NCBI RefSeq assembly: GCF_021789315.1
Contig: NZ_CP084561.1
Span: forward strand, 3,782,001-3,846,000
DNA from: Arthrobacter sp. FW305-BF8
Lineage (GTDB): Bacteria; Actinomycetota; Actinomycetes; Actinomycetales; Micrococcaceae
Reading direction: 5' to 3'
Length of the DNA stretch: 64,000 nucleotides
The translations under genes and the position numbers were made by a program. This document shows positions 8,075-16,515 of the stretch, piece by piece. Below the pieces are notes generated by a model that was given only the letters and a program-made list of their open reading frames with translations, had not been told where the DNA came from and did no database searches. Every line of letters starts with the position of its first letter. Position 1 is the first letter of the stretch.

Positions 8075-9175
8075 GTGAAGAACCCTTTCCGCCCTACTGC
8101 AGGCGCAACTCCTCCCGACCTCGTCGATCGTGGTGGAGTGCTAGACGAGTTCGCCTATGGTCTGACGATCGGCTCTGGGGCGCCGGGGCTTCTCACAATC
8201 TTCACCGGGGCCCGCGGCATCGGCAAGACCGTCATGCTGGGCGCGGCCGAGGACCTCGCGCTGAACAGCGGCTGGGCAGTGGTATCCGAAACGGCAACCG
8301 GGGGATTTGTAGGCCGTATCGGAGAATCCATGCGCCGACTCACGAATGAACTCGGGGAAGGACCGACGGGCCGGCGCGTTACGGCCGTTTCGGTGGCCGG
8401 CATCTCGGTCACAACCCAATTGGCGCCCGAGGAACAGGTCGACTGGCGGGCGCGCGGCGTCGCCCTCTTGCAACTGCTAACACAACGGGGGGCAGGGCTA
8501 ATCATCACAGTGGATGAAATCCACGCAGCAGATCGGGCGGAACTCTCTCAGTTGGCGGCCGACGTCCAGCATTTTATTCGTGAGGGCCTCCCCATTGGCC
8601 TCATTTTCGCCGGGTTGCCTGCAGCGGTCTCCGATCTGCTCAACGAGGGAGTGGCCACCTTCCTTCGGCGTGCCGACCGCATCGATCTGCATGCTGCATC
8701 GATCACCGAAGTGGAACGGTCCTTCACAGAAACCTTTGCCAGCGCCGGCATGACGCTCAACCCTGAACTGGCAAAGGACGCCGCAGAGGCGACCGGCGGT
8801 TACCCGTTCCTGATCCAACTGATCGGCTACTACCTGTGGCAGGAAGCCGAAAAGGCGCCGGGCGGCGTGGACGCTGACGCTGTCGGCCGTGCGGTGCTGG
8901 CTGGTCGTCGCCGAAACGAACGGGTAGTCATAGAAGCAGCACTTTCCACCACGTCAGCACGAGACCAGGATTTCCTGCGGGCGATGGCGAAAGACCCGGG
9001 AGCGTCCTCCGCTACCGACATCGGCAGGCGCACCGGAATGCGGCCGAATGCCGTCGGCAACTACAGGACGCGCCTAATGGACGCCGGCCTCATCGAACCA
9101 GCCGGATACGGCCTCGTGGACTTCGCCATCCCAGGGCTGCGCGAGTACATGACATCGCATCCGTCACGGAACTAG
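8075..9175 (+). CDS. AAA ATPase of ORC1/archaeal-ATPase type
   Basis: 366 residues from a GTG preceded by CAGGAG. Walker A is GARGIGKTVML (residues ~42-52), Walker B is LIITVDEIHA, and further AAA landmarks include LIFAGLPAAVSDLL and a lid region (EATGGYPFLIQLIGYYLWQ). The C-terminus is a winged-helix-like segment (DIGRRTGMRPNAVGNYRTRL). This domain order is that of ORC1/Cdc6-like or archaeal-type ATP-binding proteins found singly in actinobacteria. Such proteins usually bind a partner or DNA through the winged helix. No partner gene is adjacent. The role is not known. Confidence 0.8.
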   Translation: MKNPFRPTAGATPPDLVDRGGVLDEFAYGLTIGSGAPGLLTIFTGARGIGKTVMLGAAEDLALNSGWAVVSETATGGFVGRIGESMRRLTNELGEGPTGRRVTAVSVAGISVTTQLAPEEQVDWRARGVALLQLLTQRGAGLIITVDEIHAADRAELSQLAADVQHFIREGLPIGLIFAGLPAAVSDLLNEGVATFLRRADRIDLHAASITEVERSFTETFASAGMTLNPELAKDAAEATGGYPFLIQLIGYYLWQEAEKAPGGVDADAVGRAVLAGRRRNERVVIEAALSTTSARDQDFLRAMAKDPGASSATDIGRRTGMRPNAVGNYRTRLMDAGLIEPAGYGLVDFAIPGLREYMTSHPSRN

Positions 9176-9222
9176 GACCAGGCGGACTTCCGCGTAGCCT
9201 GCTCTCCTGTCAGGGGTGTCAG

Positions 9223-10470
9223 CTACTTGGCCGTCAGTTCCTTCCGGCGGAACGTCCCCGCGATGGAAAGCTTGCGGCCGTATTCGATGGAGCCGTAGCG
9301 GAACAGGTGCACGGCGAGGCGCAGGATGAGGATCCCGATGATGAACACCTCGGCGATCACGATGGCTGCTTCCACGGCCCCGAGGGTTCCGAAGCCGTTG
9401 CGGAGCAGCGCGGTGACTGGGGCGGTGAGCGGGAAGTAGGTGAAGACCTGCACGATCAGGGCCTCGGGGTCGCTGATGATGAGGCTGACGGCGTAGAAGG
9501 GCACGAAGATCAGGGCCATCAGCGGGCCGAAGATGGTGCCGGCTTCCTTGGCCGTGGGCATGATCGCGCCGATAGCCACGAGCACGCCGGTGAACAGGGT
9601 GAACCCGCCCAGCAGCAGCAGCGCCCCGGTGATCATCGGCACGGGCTCGAACACCAGGGAGGACAGGTCTAGATCGGGCAGCGCCACTGAGTCGCGGAAG
9701 AGCAAGTATGCGGCGGCGATCGGGGCGAGGAACACCGTTATCTGGAGGAGCCCGACGGCGAACAGCGAGATGATCTTGCCGGTCACCAGGGTGGTGGGGT
9801 TCAGCGTGGTCAGGATCATCTCCGTGACCCGGTTTTCCTTCTCCTCCAGCGTGCTGTTGAGCATCTGGTTGGACAGCAGAATCATGCTGACGTAGAAAAT
9901 GACCAGGAACACCAGCGGCGGAATCACTGAGCCGATGCCTCCGGAGACCCGGCCGTCCCGGTACGTTTCGGCGTCGAACTTCACTCCCCCGCTCAGTGCC
10001 GCGGTGACTTCCGGTGCATTGACCCGGGACTGGGCAGCGGTGACCAGCAGGTGCTTGGCCACGGCCTCGTACTTGCCGTTCTCAAACATGCCCTTGTCTG
10101 CGCCATAGACCTTGACCGGCTCGGCGGCGGGATTTGCCGGGTAGGCGAAGTAGGCCTCGCTGCTGCCGTTCTTCACCGACTCGAGCGCGGCACCGGGGTT
10201 GGTTGTCAGGCTCCCGCCGGCGGCCTGGGCCAGCGGTGCGGGGATGAGGCCCGAGGCGTCCGTGTAGGTAAAGGTCAGAGCCGAGTTCTTCTGCGCATCG
10301 GCGTTAGCGGAGGTGCTGGAGTTGCTGGCGTACACGAGGGCGAAGATGATTGCGAAGACCACCGGGATGGCCAAGGTGGCGATCCCGAACCCGCGCTTCT
10401 TGATGGTCCGCATGAATTCGAACCCGACGACGGTGCCCAGGTTGTGCTGTTTGAGTGCTGTGCGTGCCAC
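9223..10470 (-). CDS. ABC-2 type transporter permease (NatB-like)
   Basis: 415-residue membrane subunit of an export ABC transporter. It has an N-terminal helix (GIATLAIPVVFAIIFALVYA), a large extracytoplasmic loop, and then five to six helices (IPPLVFLVIFYVSMILLSNQ onwards). The motif LEEKENRVTEMILTTLNPT after the second helix is typical of the NatB/YhaP family. GTG start with GGAGG upstream; only 4 bases separate it from the ATPase gene. The pair probably exports Na+ or a toxic compound, but the substrate cannot be predicted reliably. Confidence 0.88.
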   Translation of the reverse strand: MARTALKQHNLGTVVGFEFMRTIKKRGFGIATLAIPVVFAIIFALVYASNSSTSANADAQKNSALTFTYTDASGLIPAPLAQAAGGSLTTNPGAALESVKNGSSEAYFAYPANPAAEPVKVYGADKGMFENGKYEAVAKHLLVTAAQSRVNAPEVTAALSGGVKFDAETYRDGRVSGGIGSVIPPLVFLVIFYVSMILLSNQMLNSTLEEKENRVTEMILTTLNPTTLVTGKIISLFAVGLLQITVFLAPIAAAYLLFRDSVALPDLDLSSLVFEPVPMITGALLLLGGFTLFTGVLVAIGAIMPTAKEAGTIFGPLMALIFVPFYAVSLIISDPEALIVQVFTYFPLTAPVTALLRNGFGTLGAVEAAIVIAEVFIIGILILRLAVHLFRYGSIEYGRKLSIAGTFRRKELTAK

Positions 10471-10474
10471 AGTC

Positions 10475-11404
10475 CTAGACCTCCGCCATTTCGTGCTGTT
10501 CCCCGTACACCTGGATGAAGATCTCCTCCAGCGACGCCCGTGCCGTGGAGAAGCTGCGCACCGCGACGCCGGATCCGATCAATTCCCGCAGGACGGCCGT
10601 TTCATCAGCCCCGACGGCGGGGGCCAGCTCCGCGTGCCCGTCACCGTCGCGCACCACGTCATACAGGTCCGAGGCGGGAAGGATGCCCTCGTAGCCCAGC
10701 CGGTAGACGGTGCCGCCGAACTGGTCCTGGACTTCGGCGACAGTCCCGTATGCCCGGGCCGTGCCGTCCTTGAGGAGGATCACCCGGTCGCAGAGCCGTT
10801 CCACTTCCTCCATCTGGTGGGTGACCATGATGACCGTGGCGCCGGCGAGCTTCTGTTCCTCGATGATGTCCATCAGCAGCCGCCGGTTGACAGGGTCGAA
10901 TCCCTTCGTGGGCTCGTCGAGGATGAGCAGGTCGGGGTCGTTCATGATGGTGACGCCGAGCTGGACCTTCTGCTGCTGGCCGCCGGAGAGCTTGTCCAGC
11001 CGGACTGCGGCCTTGTCCGCGAGGCCGACGCGCTCCAGGTAGGTCTGCGACCAGGCGCGGGCGCTGTGTTTGCTCAGGCCCTTGAGCCGGCCGAAGTAGA
11101 CCATCACGTCCAGGACGGCTTCCTTCTTGTACAGGCCCCGCTCCTCCGGCAGGTACCCCAGCCGCGCCCCGTCCCGCGGCTCGAAGACCTTCCCGCCGAT
11201 GTGCAGGGTGCCGGCGGTGGGCTGGTAGATGCCCAGCAGCGCCCGCAGCGTGGTAGTCTTCCCGGACCCGTTGCTGCCCAGGAACCCGAAGGTTTCACCG
11301 GCCCGGACATCGAAGGACAGGTCTTTGACCACCGTCGTCTCCCCGAAATCCATGCGGAAGTTTTGAATTTGCACAAGCGGCTCTGCCGCGCCCCCCAACG
11401 TCAT
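10475..11404 (-). CDS. ABC transporter ATP-binding protein (NatA-like)
   Basis: 309 residues. Walker A GSNGSGKTTTLRALLG, Q loop around YLPEERGLYKKE, signature LSGGQQQKVQLGV, Walker B DLLILDEPTKGFDPV and switch His VTHQMEEVE are all intact. The C-terminal ~80 residues are the DUF4162-type extension of the NatA family. First gene of a two-gene operon with the permease at 9223. Cytoplasmic, membrane-associated. Confidence 0.93.
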   Translation of the reverse strand: MTLGGAAEPLVQIQNFRMDFGETTVVKDLSFDVRAGETFGFLGSNGSGKTTTLRALLGIYQPTAGTLHIGGKVFEPRDGARLGYLPEERGLYKKEAVLDVMVYFGRLKGLSKHSARAWSQTYLERVGLADKAAVRLDKLSGGQQQKVQLGVTIMNDPDLLILDEPTKGFDPVNRRLLMDIIEEQKLAGATVIMVTHQMEEVERLCDRVILLKDGTARAYGTVAEVQDQFGGTVYRLGYEGILPASDLYDVVRDGDGHAELAPAVGADETAVLRELIGSGVAVRSFSTARASLEEIFIQVYGEQHEMAEV

Positions 11405-11506
11405 GACGCCAGCCTAGCGGAAACGATTCAGTCGTCCCGGTTACGGCCATAATTTCGCCCCCGGCGAGGTCTCGTCAGCGCCCCCGTCCACGAGTACCTT
11501 TGTGCC

Positions 11507-11926
11507 ATGACGGAGGACTTTGACCTTTATGCGGAAGAGTCGCAGGAAATCGCCGATGATCCGCGCCGGATCGGGTATTGGTTCTTCAGGGCGCTGCATG
11601 ACAGGGCAAGGAACCTGGACGACCTGCACCTGATCGTCACCCCGGAGTCCCGTCCGTTGTGGGGAGCCTTCGAGATCGCGGCAGCCCTGCTGGACTCCAT
11701 CGAGGACCCCGGCATGCTCCAGGAGGCCGTCTACGCCCACGGGGACCTCGAGGTCTGCTACATGCGAGTCATCCGGGAGGCCAGGGAACATACGTTCATC
11801 ACACCGGCCACCATCCTGGACGACCCCCTGCTGATCACGCTTGTGTGGCGGCCCGACCACGGCCGGTGGATGGTCCACGGCTTCGGTGACATGGTGCACC
11901 CGGACAGGGTGCCCCGCGCGGCCTAG
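11507..11926 (+). CDS. Hypothetical protein
   Basis: 139-residue soluble acidic protein starting MTEDFDLYAEESQEIADDPR. No signal peptide or membrane helix. The end (LVWRPDHGRWMVHGFGDMVH) has the look of a small alpha/beta fold. The last 4 bases overlap the end of the convergent XRE regulator gene. Family not recognised; coding quality is good. Confidence 0.7.
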   Translation: MTEDFDLYAEESQEIADDPRRIGYWFFRALHDRARNLDDLHLIVTPESRPLWGAFEIAAALLDSIEDPGMLQEAVYAHGDLEVCYMRVIREAREHTFITPATILDDPLLITLVWRPDHGRWMVHGFGDMVHPDRVPRAA

Positions 11927-12168
11927 TCCCTCAAGTCACCGGCAGCACCGTCGCCGGCAGCATCGTCGTCGACCCACTCGAGCAGGTCGCCGGCCTGGCA
12001 GCCCAGGACCCGGCACATCGCGTCCAGCGTACTGAAGCGGACCGCCTTGGCCCGGCCGTTCTTCAGCACCGCCACGTTGGCCGGGGTGATCCCCACCCGC
12101 TCGGCGAACTCCCCCACGCTCATCTTGCGCTTGGCCAGTTCGACGTCGATGCGCACCACAATGGCCAT
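11923..12168 (-). CDS. XRE-family helix-turn-helix regulator
   Basis: 81-residue Cro/cI-like protein: MSVGEFAERVGITPANVAVLKNGRAKAVRFSTLDAMCRVLGCQAGDL spans the helix-turn-helix. This short type (also called YozG-like) is usually encoded next to a DUF2975 membrane protein, as here. Its ATG shares a base with the stop codon of that gene (TGATG), so the two are co-translated. An acidic, Ala/Gly-rich tail (DDDAAGDGAAGDLRD) follows the DNA-binding part. Confidence 0.88.
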   Translation of the reverse strand: MAIVVRIDVELAKRKMSVGEFAERVGITPANVAVLKNGRAKAVRFSTLDAMCRVLGCQAGDLLEWVDDDAAGDGAAGDLRD

Positions 12169-12665
12169 CAGATCACCCCTTCCATGTCCGTCCGCAATGA
12201 CGTCGCCTGCCGCAGCAGGTCCCGCATCACCACGATCAGCAGGACCAGCACCGCACCGATCAACGTAACGCCAATCAGCACCGCAGGCAGCCCGGGATCG
12301 CGCAGCTCGGGGGTGAAATAGATGTACGCCACGAGGGAACCGGCCATGGCCGCCAGCACCAGCCACGCCGCGACGAACGCCCACATGATCACGTCCACCC
12401 ACCGCAGCGACGCGGCGGTGAAGATCCGGTCACGCTGGACCAGGGTCAGCAGCCGCCAGATGCACACGATCACAACCTGCAGGCAGACGGCTTCCAGTTC
12501 CCAGAACAGCAGCATCGGCCAGCGCCAGGGGTCCGCCCCGGGGCCCTCGTCGGCTGTGGAAAGAAACTGGCCGGGGAACGACATGACCTGGGCCACCAGC
12601 AGCCCGAGGAACACCATTAACAGCAGGACCCTAAGTGGGAGAACCAATCGACTAACGATAGACAT
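12168..12665 (-). CDS. DUF2975 membrane protein
   Basis: 165 residues with four membrane helices: RLVLPLRVLLLMVFLGLLVA, LFWELEAVCLQVVIVCIWRL, VIMWAFVAAWLVLAAMAGSL and LPAVLIGVTLIGAVLVLLIV. A cytoplasmic loop QRDRIFTAASLRWVDV contains the phrase diagnostic of DUF2975. Paired with the XRE regulator downstream, a widespread two-gene unit of unknown physiological role. Confidence 0.85.
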   Translation of the reverse strand: MSIVSRLVLPLRVLLLMVFLGLLVAQVMSFPGQFLSTADEGPGADPWRWPMLLFWELEAVCLQVVIVCIWRLLTLVQRDRIFTAASLRWVDVIMWAFVAAWLVLAAMAGSLVAYIYFTPELRDPGLPAVLIGVTLIGAVLVLLIVVMRDLLRQATSLRTDMEGVI

Positions 12666-12750
12666 AGGGCCATGCTCTGATTATTTCTATCGAAAGTCAA
12701 TATGAACGCCTCGGTGAAAGTTGCCCGACGACTGGACCGCACATGAGAAA

Positions 12751-12775
12751 GGCAAGGAGAACTAGGCTCCTTGCC
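12751..12775. terminator. Hairpin upstream of the rifamycin monooxygenase
   Basis: Nine-base perfect arms ggcaaggag (12751-12759) and ctccttgcc (12767-12775) with a 7-base loop, preceded by GAAA and followed by ACTTT. It lies between divergent genes and 24 bases before the RAE, so it could be a terminator-like attenuator in the rox leader rather than the end of a gene. Confidence 0.4.
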
Positions 12776-12798
12776 ACTTTCAGGATATAGCCCGCCCG

Positions 12799-12817
12799 GG
12801 GGCTTGCCGCAAGGCCC
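12799..12817 (+). promoter_or_regulatory. Rifamycin-associated element (RAE)
   Basis: The 19 bases GGGGCTTGCCGCAAGGCCC differ at one position from the RAE consensus known upstream of rifamycin-inactivating genes in actinobacteria (GGGGCTTGCGGCAAGGCCC). It lies 54 bases before the start of a Rox-type monooxygenase gene. In other species RAE-linked genes are induced by rifamycins; induction here is inferred. Confidence 0.85.
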
Positions 12818-12870
12818 CTACCCTCGGCCAGAATGGTTGGCCGCGCCTACTTATTGGATTGGGGTTTCAC

Positions 12871-14313
12871 ATGTTTGACGTGATCATTAGCGGTGGCGGG
12901 CCGACGGGGATGATGCTGGCCAGCGAGTTGCGGCTGCACGGCGTGGACGTGCTCGTGCTGGAGAAGGACGCGGAGCCGAGCGTTGCGGTCCGCTCGCTCG
13001 GCCTGCACCCGCGCAGCATCGAGATCATGGACCAGCGCGGGCTGCTGGACCGGTTCCTCGCACAAGGGCAGCAGTACCCGGGGGTCGGCCGCTTCGCCGG
13101 GATCGACAAACCCTTGCCGGCGGACCTGGACACCGCACACGGCTACATTCTCGGCATCCAGCAGCCGGTCACCGACCGCCTGCTGGCGGAGCGCGCCGTC
13201 GAACTCGGTGCACAGGTCCGGCGCGGCTGCGAGGTGACGGGCTTCGAGCAGGACGACGACGGGGTGACCGTCGCGCTGGCCGACGGCACACAGGAACGCT
13301 CACGCTGGCTGGTCGGCTGCGACGGCGGACGCAGCCTGGTGCGCAGGCAGCTCGGCATCGGCTTCCCCGGCGACCCGGCCACCAACGAATGGATCCACAG
13401 CGAGATGGAGGTGACCACGCCGCCGGACGAACTAACCAAGATTGTGGAAGAGGTCCGCAAGACGCACCGGGGGTTCGGCGTCGGCCCGGCCGGGAACGGG
13501 CTGTTCCGCGCTGTGGTGCCGGCGGCCACGGTGGCCGAGGACCGCTCGGTGCCGCCCACGCTGGAGGAGCTAAAGACCCAGCTGCGGGCCCATGCCGGCA
13601 CCGACTTCGGCGTCCATTCACCGCGCTGGATCACGCGTTTCAGCGACGCCACCCGGCTGGCCGAGCAGTACCGCGCGGGCCGGGTGTTCCTCGCCGGAGA
13701 CGCGGCGCACGTCCACCCGCCGCTCGGAGGGCAGGGTCTGAACCTGGGCATCCAGGACTCGTTCAACCTCGGCTGGAAGCTCGCCGCCGAAATCAACGGC
13801 TGGGCGCCGCCAGGGCTGCTGGACACCTACTTCACGGAGCGCCATCCGGTCGCCGAAGGCGTGCTCACCATCACCCGCGCCCAGAGCGAACTGATCTCCC
13901 CCGAGCCCGGCCCCCAGGCCGTGCGCCGCCTGCTGGCCGAGCTGATGGAGTTCGACGACGTCAGCCGGTTCCTGGCCGAAAGGATCGCCTCGATCGGGGT
14001 CCGGTATGACTTCGGCGAAGGACCGGGGCTGCTCGGCAGACGGCTGCGCGACATCCCCCTCTCGCGGGGCCGGCTCTACGAGCTCACCCGCGAAGGCCGC
14101 GGGCTGCTGCTCGACCAGACCGGCAGACTAACCGTGACGGGCTGGACGGACCGGGTCAGCCACGTCGCGGACACCAGCGCGGAACTGGACGCGCCCGCGG
14201 TCCTGCTCAGGCCGGACGGTCACGTCGCCTGGATCGGCGAAGACCAGGACGAGCTGCTCCCCCAGCTGGAGAGATGGTTCGGGGCCGCTTCCGAGGGCAG
14301 CGAAGTCGGTTAA
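12871..14313 (+). CDS. rox: Rifamycin monooxygenase (Rox), FAD-dependent
   Basis: 480-residue class A flavoprotein aromatic hydroxylase. FAD-binding GxGxxG variant at the N-terminus (IISGGGPTGMMLASELRLHG), DG motif at LVGCDGGRSLVRRQLG and the second FAD contact GRVFLAGDAAHVHPPLGGQG. The N-terminal text closely matches Rox enzymes, which hydroxylate rifamycins at the naphthyl ring and lead to opening of the ansa chain. A RAE lies 54 bases upstream, which strengthens the call over a generic FAD monooxygenase. The ATG at 12871 is chosen because it starts the Rossmann strand and follows GGATTGGGG. Confidence 0.85.
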   Translation: MFDVIISGGGPTGMMLASELRLHGVDVLVLEKDAEPSVAVRSLGLHPRSIEIMDQRGLLDRFLAQGQQYPGVGRFAGIDKPLPADLDTAHGYILGIQQPVTDRLLAERAVELGAQVRRGCEVTGFEQDDDGVTVALADGTQERSRWLVGCDGGRSLVRRQLGIGFPGDPATNEWIHSEMEVTTPPDELTKIVEEVRKTHRGFGVGPAGNGLFRAVVPAATVAEDRSVPPTLEELKTQLRAHAGTDFGVHSPRWITRFSDATRLAEQYRAGRVFLAGDAAHVHPPLGGQGLNLGIQDSFNLGWKLAAEINGWAPPGLLDTYFTERHPVAEGVLTITRAQSELISPEPGPQAVRRLLAELMEFDDVSRFLAERIASIGVRYDFGEGPGLLGRRLRDIPLSRGRLYELTREGRGLLLDQTGRLTVTGWTDRVSHVADTSAELDAPAVLLRPDGHVAWIGEDQDELLPQLERWFGAASEGSEVG

Positions 14314-14334
14314 GCCCGACGACGGCGGCTGGCT

Positions 14335-14934
14335 TTAGGCCGACGCCGGGCGGTAGCGCAACAGGGCGTTGCCGGATCCCGGGAACGCCCGAACGTCCAA
14401 CAGGGAAAGGTTCGCCGGCTGGAGGAACAGGGGCAGGCCTTTGGTGAGGGCCCCCGGACTAATAGTCAGATGCAGTTCGTCGATGAGCCCCTGGGCCAGC
14501 AGGCCGTTCCACATGATGCGACTGGCGAAGATCAGGATGTCTCCGGTCCCGTTAACCTTTTCCTGTTCCAGCCACTTGCCCACCTCTTCCCGCCGGACAA
14601 CGGTGGTGGTGGCCGCCCAGGGGTGGTCCGCCGGGACGTTCAGGGAGTCGGACACCACCACTTTGGCGACGCGGTTGTAGAGGCGGCTGATTTCCCGGTT
14701 GTCCGCACTCAACGCGCGGTTGTTGGGGTCCTCGTCGGCGTCAGCGATGGATGGCCAGTAGGCGCCGAATCCTTCAAAGGATGTCCGGCCCAGCAGCACC
14801 GTTCCGGCCGACTGCAGCCGTTCAAGGTTGTAGGCGTCGAAAGTCTGGTCCATGTTCAGCACCGTCGGGTTTCCGCTTTCGTCAGCGTAGAAACCGTCCA
14901 GGGAGACGATGTTGTTCACAACTGTCCGGCGCAT
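14335..14934 (-). CDS. Dihydrofolate reductase / RibD C-terminal family protein
   Basis: 199 residues beginning MRRTVVNNIVSLDGFYADES, the typical opening of the RibD_C family (pyrimidine-reductase-like). GTVLLGRTSFEGFGAYWPS and ILIFASRIMWNGLLAQGLID match the NADPH-binding fold, and the C-terminus DELHLTISPGALTKGLPLF is characteristic. These stand-alone proteins are probably reductases of unknown substrate. Convergent with rox. Confidence 0.85.
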   Translation of the reverse strand: MRRTVVNNIVSLDGFYADESGNPTVLNMDQTFDAYNLERLQSAGTVLLGRTSFEGFGAYWPSIADADEDPNNRALSADNREISRLYNRVAKVVVSDSLNVPADHPWAATTTVVRREEVGKWLEQEKVNGTGDILIFASRIMWNGLLAQGLIDELHLTISPGALTKGLPLFLQPANLSLLDVRAFPGSGNALLRYRPASA

Positions 14935-14975
14935 ACACGAATCCTAGACGACTCCGGGGTCCATTTGGCGGCCAA

Positions 14976-15006
14976 CAGCGGACAGTTTAGGCGGCTCTGT
15001 CCGCTG
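14976..15006 (-). terminator. Hairpin downstream of the HtrA protease gene
   Basis: Ten-base perfect arms cagcggacag (14976-14985) and ctgtccgctg (14997-15006) with an 11-base loop, about 60 bases past the stop codon of the gene at 15069. No clear T-tract, so the terminator call is tentative. Confidence 0.4.
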
Positions 15007-15068
15007 CCGGCCGGTTCAAGTCTTTGCCACCGTCCTTGGAAGAAAGATGGAGTTCCTTGGAAGAGGTG

Positions 15069-16385
15069 CTAGGAGGCCGCGCCTAGTGTGATGTCCGCGG
15101 TCTGCTCCTGGCCGTCGCGCTGGAAGGTGATCTTCACCGTGGCTCCGGCGGCCTGCTCGCGCGCGGCGGCCGTCAGCTCGGAAGCGTCGGTCACGGTCCG
15201 GCCGGCCAGGCCGGTCACCACGTCGCCGCCCTGCAGTCCGGCCTTGTCCGCCGCAGATCCGGAGGTCACCGAGGCCACTTGGGCCCCTGCAGTGAAGTCC
15301 GACGACGACCCTGACGTTTTGTCCTGAACGGACAGTCCCAGCTGGCCGTGGGTCGCCTTACCCGTGGAGATGATCTCCTCCGCCACCCGCTTCGCCTGGT
15401 TGATCGGGATGGAGAAGCCCACGCCGATGTTGCCGCTCGAGCTCGACGAAGACGACGATCCCGCCGACGCGATGGCCACGTTGACGCCGATGATCGCGCC
15501 CTGCGCGTTGACCAGGGCACCGCCCGAGTTGCCGGGGTTGATGGCTGCGTCCGTCTGGATGACATTGATGCTGATGGAGTCCTGCGCGGACGCGGAGATG
15601 CCTGACTGGGAACCGAACGGGTTCTGCAACGAGCTTTGGCCCTGGGACGAGGATCCGTCGGAGGTGGCGGAGGACTCCGTCTCGATGGTGCGGTTCACGG
15701 CGGAGACGATGCCGTCCGTGACGGTGCCGCTAAGTCCCAGGGGAGCGCCGATGGCGATGGCGGTGTCGCCCACGTTAACAGCAGAAGAGTCACCGAGGGT
15801 TGCCGGGGTCAGCCCCTGGGCATCGATCTTGATGACGGCCAGGTCGGAAAGCGGGTCCGTGCCCACGATGGTCGCTTTGTAGACCTGACCGTCGCTGGTG
15901 CGGACCTCGACGGCGGCATCCGCTGCCGCCCCGTCCAGGGTCACCACATGCGTGTTGGTCAGGATGTGGCCGTCGGTGTCCAGGATGATGCCCGATCCGG
16001 TGCCCCCTGAACTGCCGGAGCTGACGCTGATGGTTACCACGCTGGGAGAGGCCTTCCGCGCGGCGGACGTGACGGCGTTGACGCTCTCCGTGTTGTTGAC
16101 GATGACCGGGCTGATCGCGGTCATCGCCGTGGTCGTGGTCTGCGCCGGCGCGGCGGGCCACAGTGCGGAAACACCGGAAGTTACCCCGCCCCCCAGGAGT
16201 CCCGCCGCCACCAGGCAGGTGACGAAGACGGCCGGGCCAACCCGGCGCCTGTTCCGCGGGCGGGCTGTCGGGGCCGGGGGCACAGGGCCAAAGGCCGAAT
16301 CAGCCGGAGGGACGGAGGGTACGGATGCAGTCCCCTGCGGAGCATCGGTGTGAGGGACGGGGTTGTGGCTGGTCTCCGTGTACAT
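15069..16385 (-). CDS. HtrA/DegP-like S1C serine protease with PDZ domain
   Basis: 438 residues from an ATG behind GAGGAGCCCACC. Order: a cytoplasmic, Pro-rich N-terminus, one membrane anchor (AVFVTCLVAAGLLGGGVTSG), a Ser-rich trypsin-like domain, then a PDZ domain. The catalytic triad is His in ILTNTHVVTL, Asp in PLSDLAVIKI and Ser in PGNSGGALVN. The PDZ part (GLQGGDVVTGLAGRTVTDAS) is complete. The enzyme faces outward and probably handles damaged or secreted proteins; several large secreted proteins are encoded directly upstream. The frame continues 120 residues further upstream but without a good start. Confidence 0.9.
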   Translation of the reverse strand: MYTETSHNPVPHTDAPQGTASVPSVPPADSAFGPVPPAPTARPRNRRRVGPAVFVTCLVAAGLLGGGVTSGVSALWPAAPAQTTTTAMTAISPVIVNNTESVNAVTSAARKASPSVVTISVSSGSSGGTGSGIILDTDGHILTNTHVVTLDGAAADAAVEVRTSDGQVYKATIVGTDPLSDLAVIKIDAQGLTPATLGDSSAVNVGDTAIAIGAPLGLSGTVTDGIVSAVNRTIETESSATSDGSSSQGQSSLQNPFGSQSGISASAQDSISINVIQTDAAINPGNSGGALVNAQGAIIGVNVAIASAGSSSSSSSSGNIGVGFSIPINQAKRVAEEIISTGKATHGQLGLSVQDKTSGSSSDFTAGAQVASVTSGSAADKAGLQGGDVVTGLAGRTVTDASELTAAAREQAAGATVKITFQRDGQEQTADITLGAAS

Positions 16386-16515
16386 GGTGGGCTCCTCGAG
16401 GTTCCGCTCCGACCGTTTCCCGGAGCTTTCCCCCAATCCTGTCCATGGGGCTTTGGCCCTTCTGTCCCGGTGCTGTGCGGAGCCTGTGAAGGCGTGACGA
16501 GGCCCGCGAAGGCGC

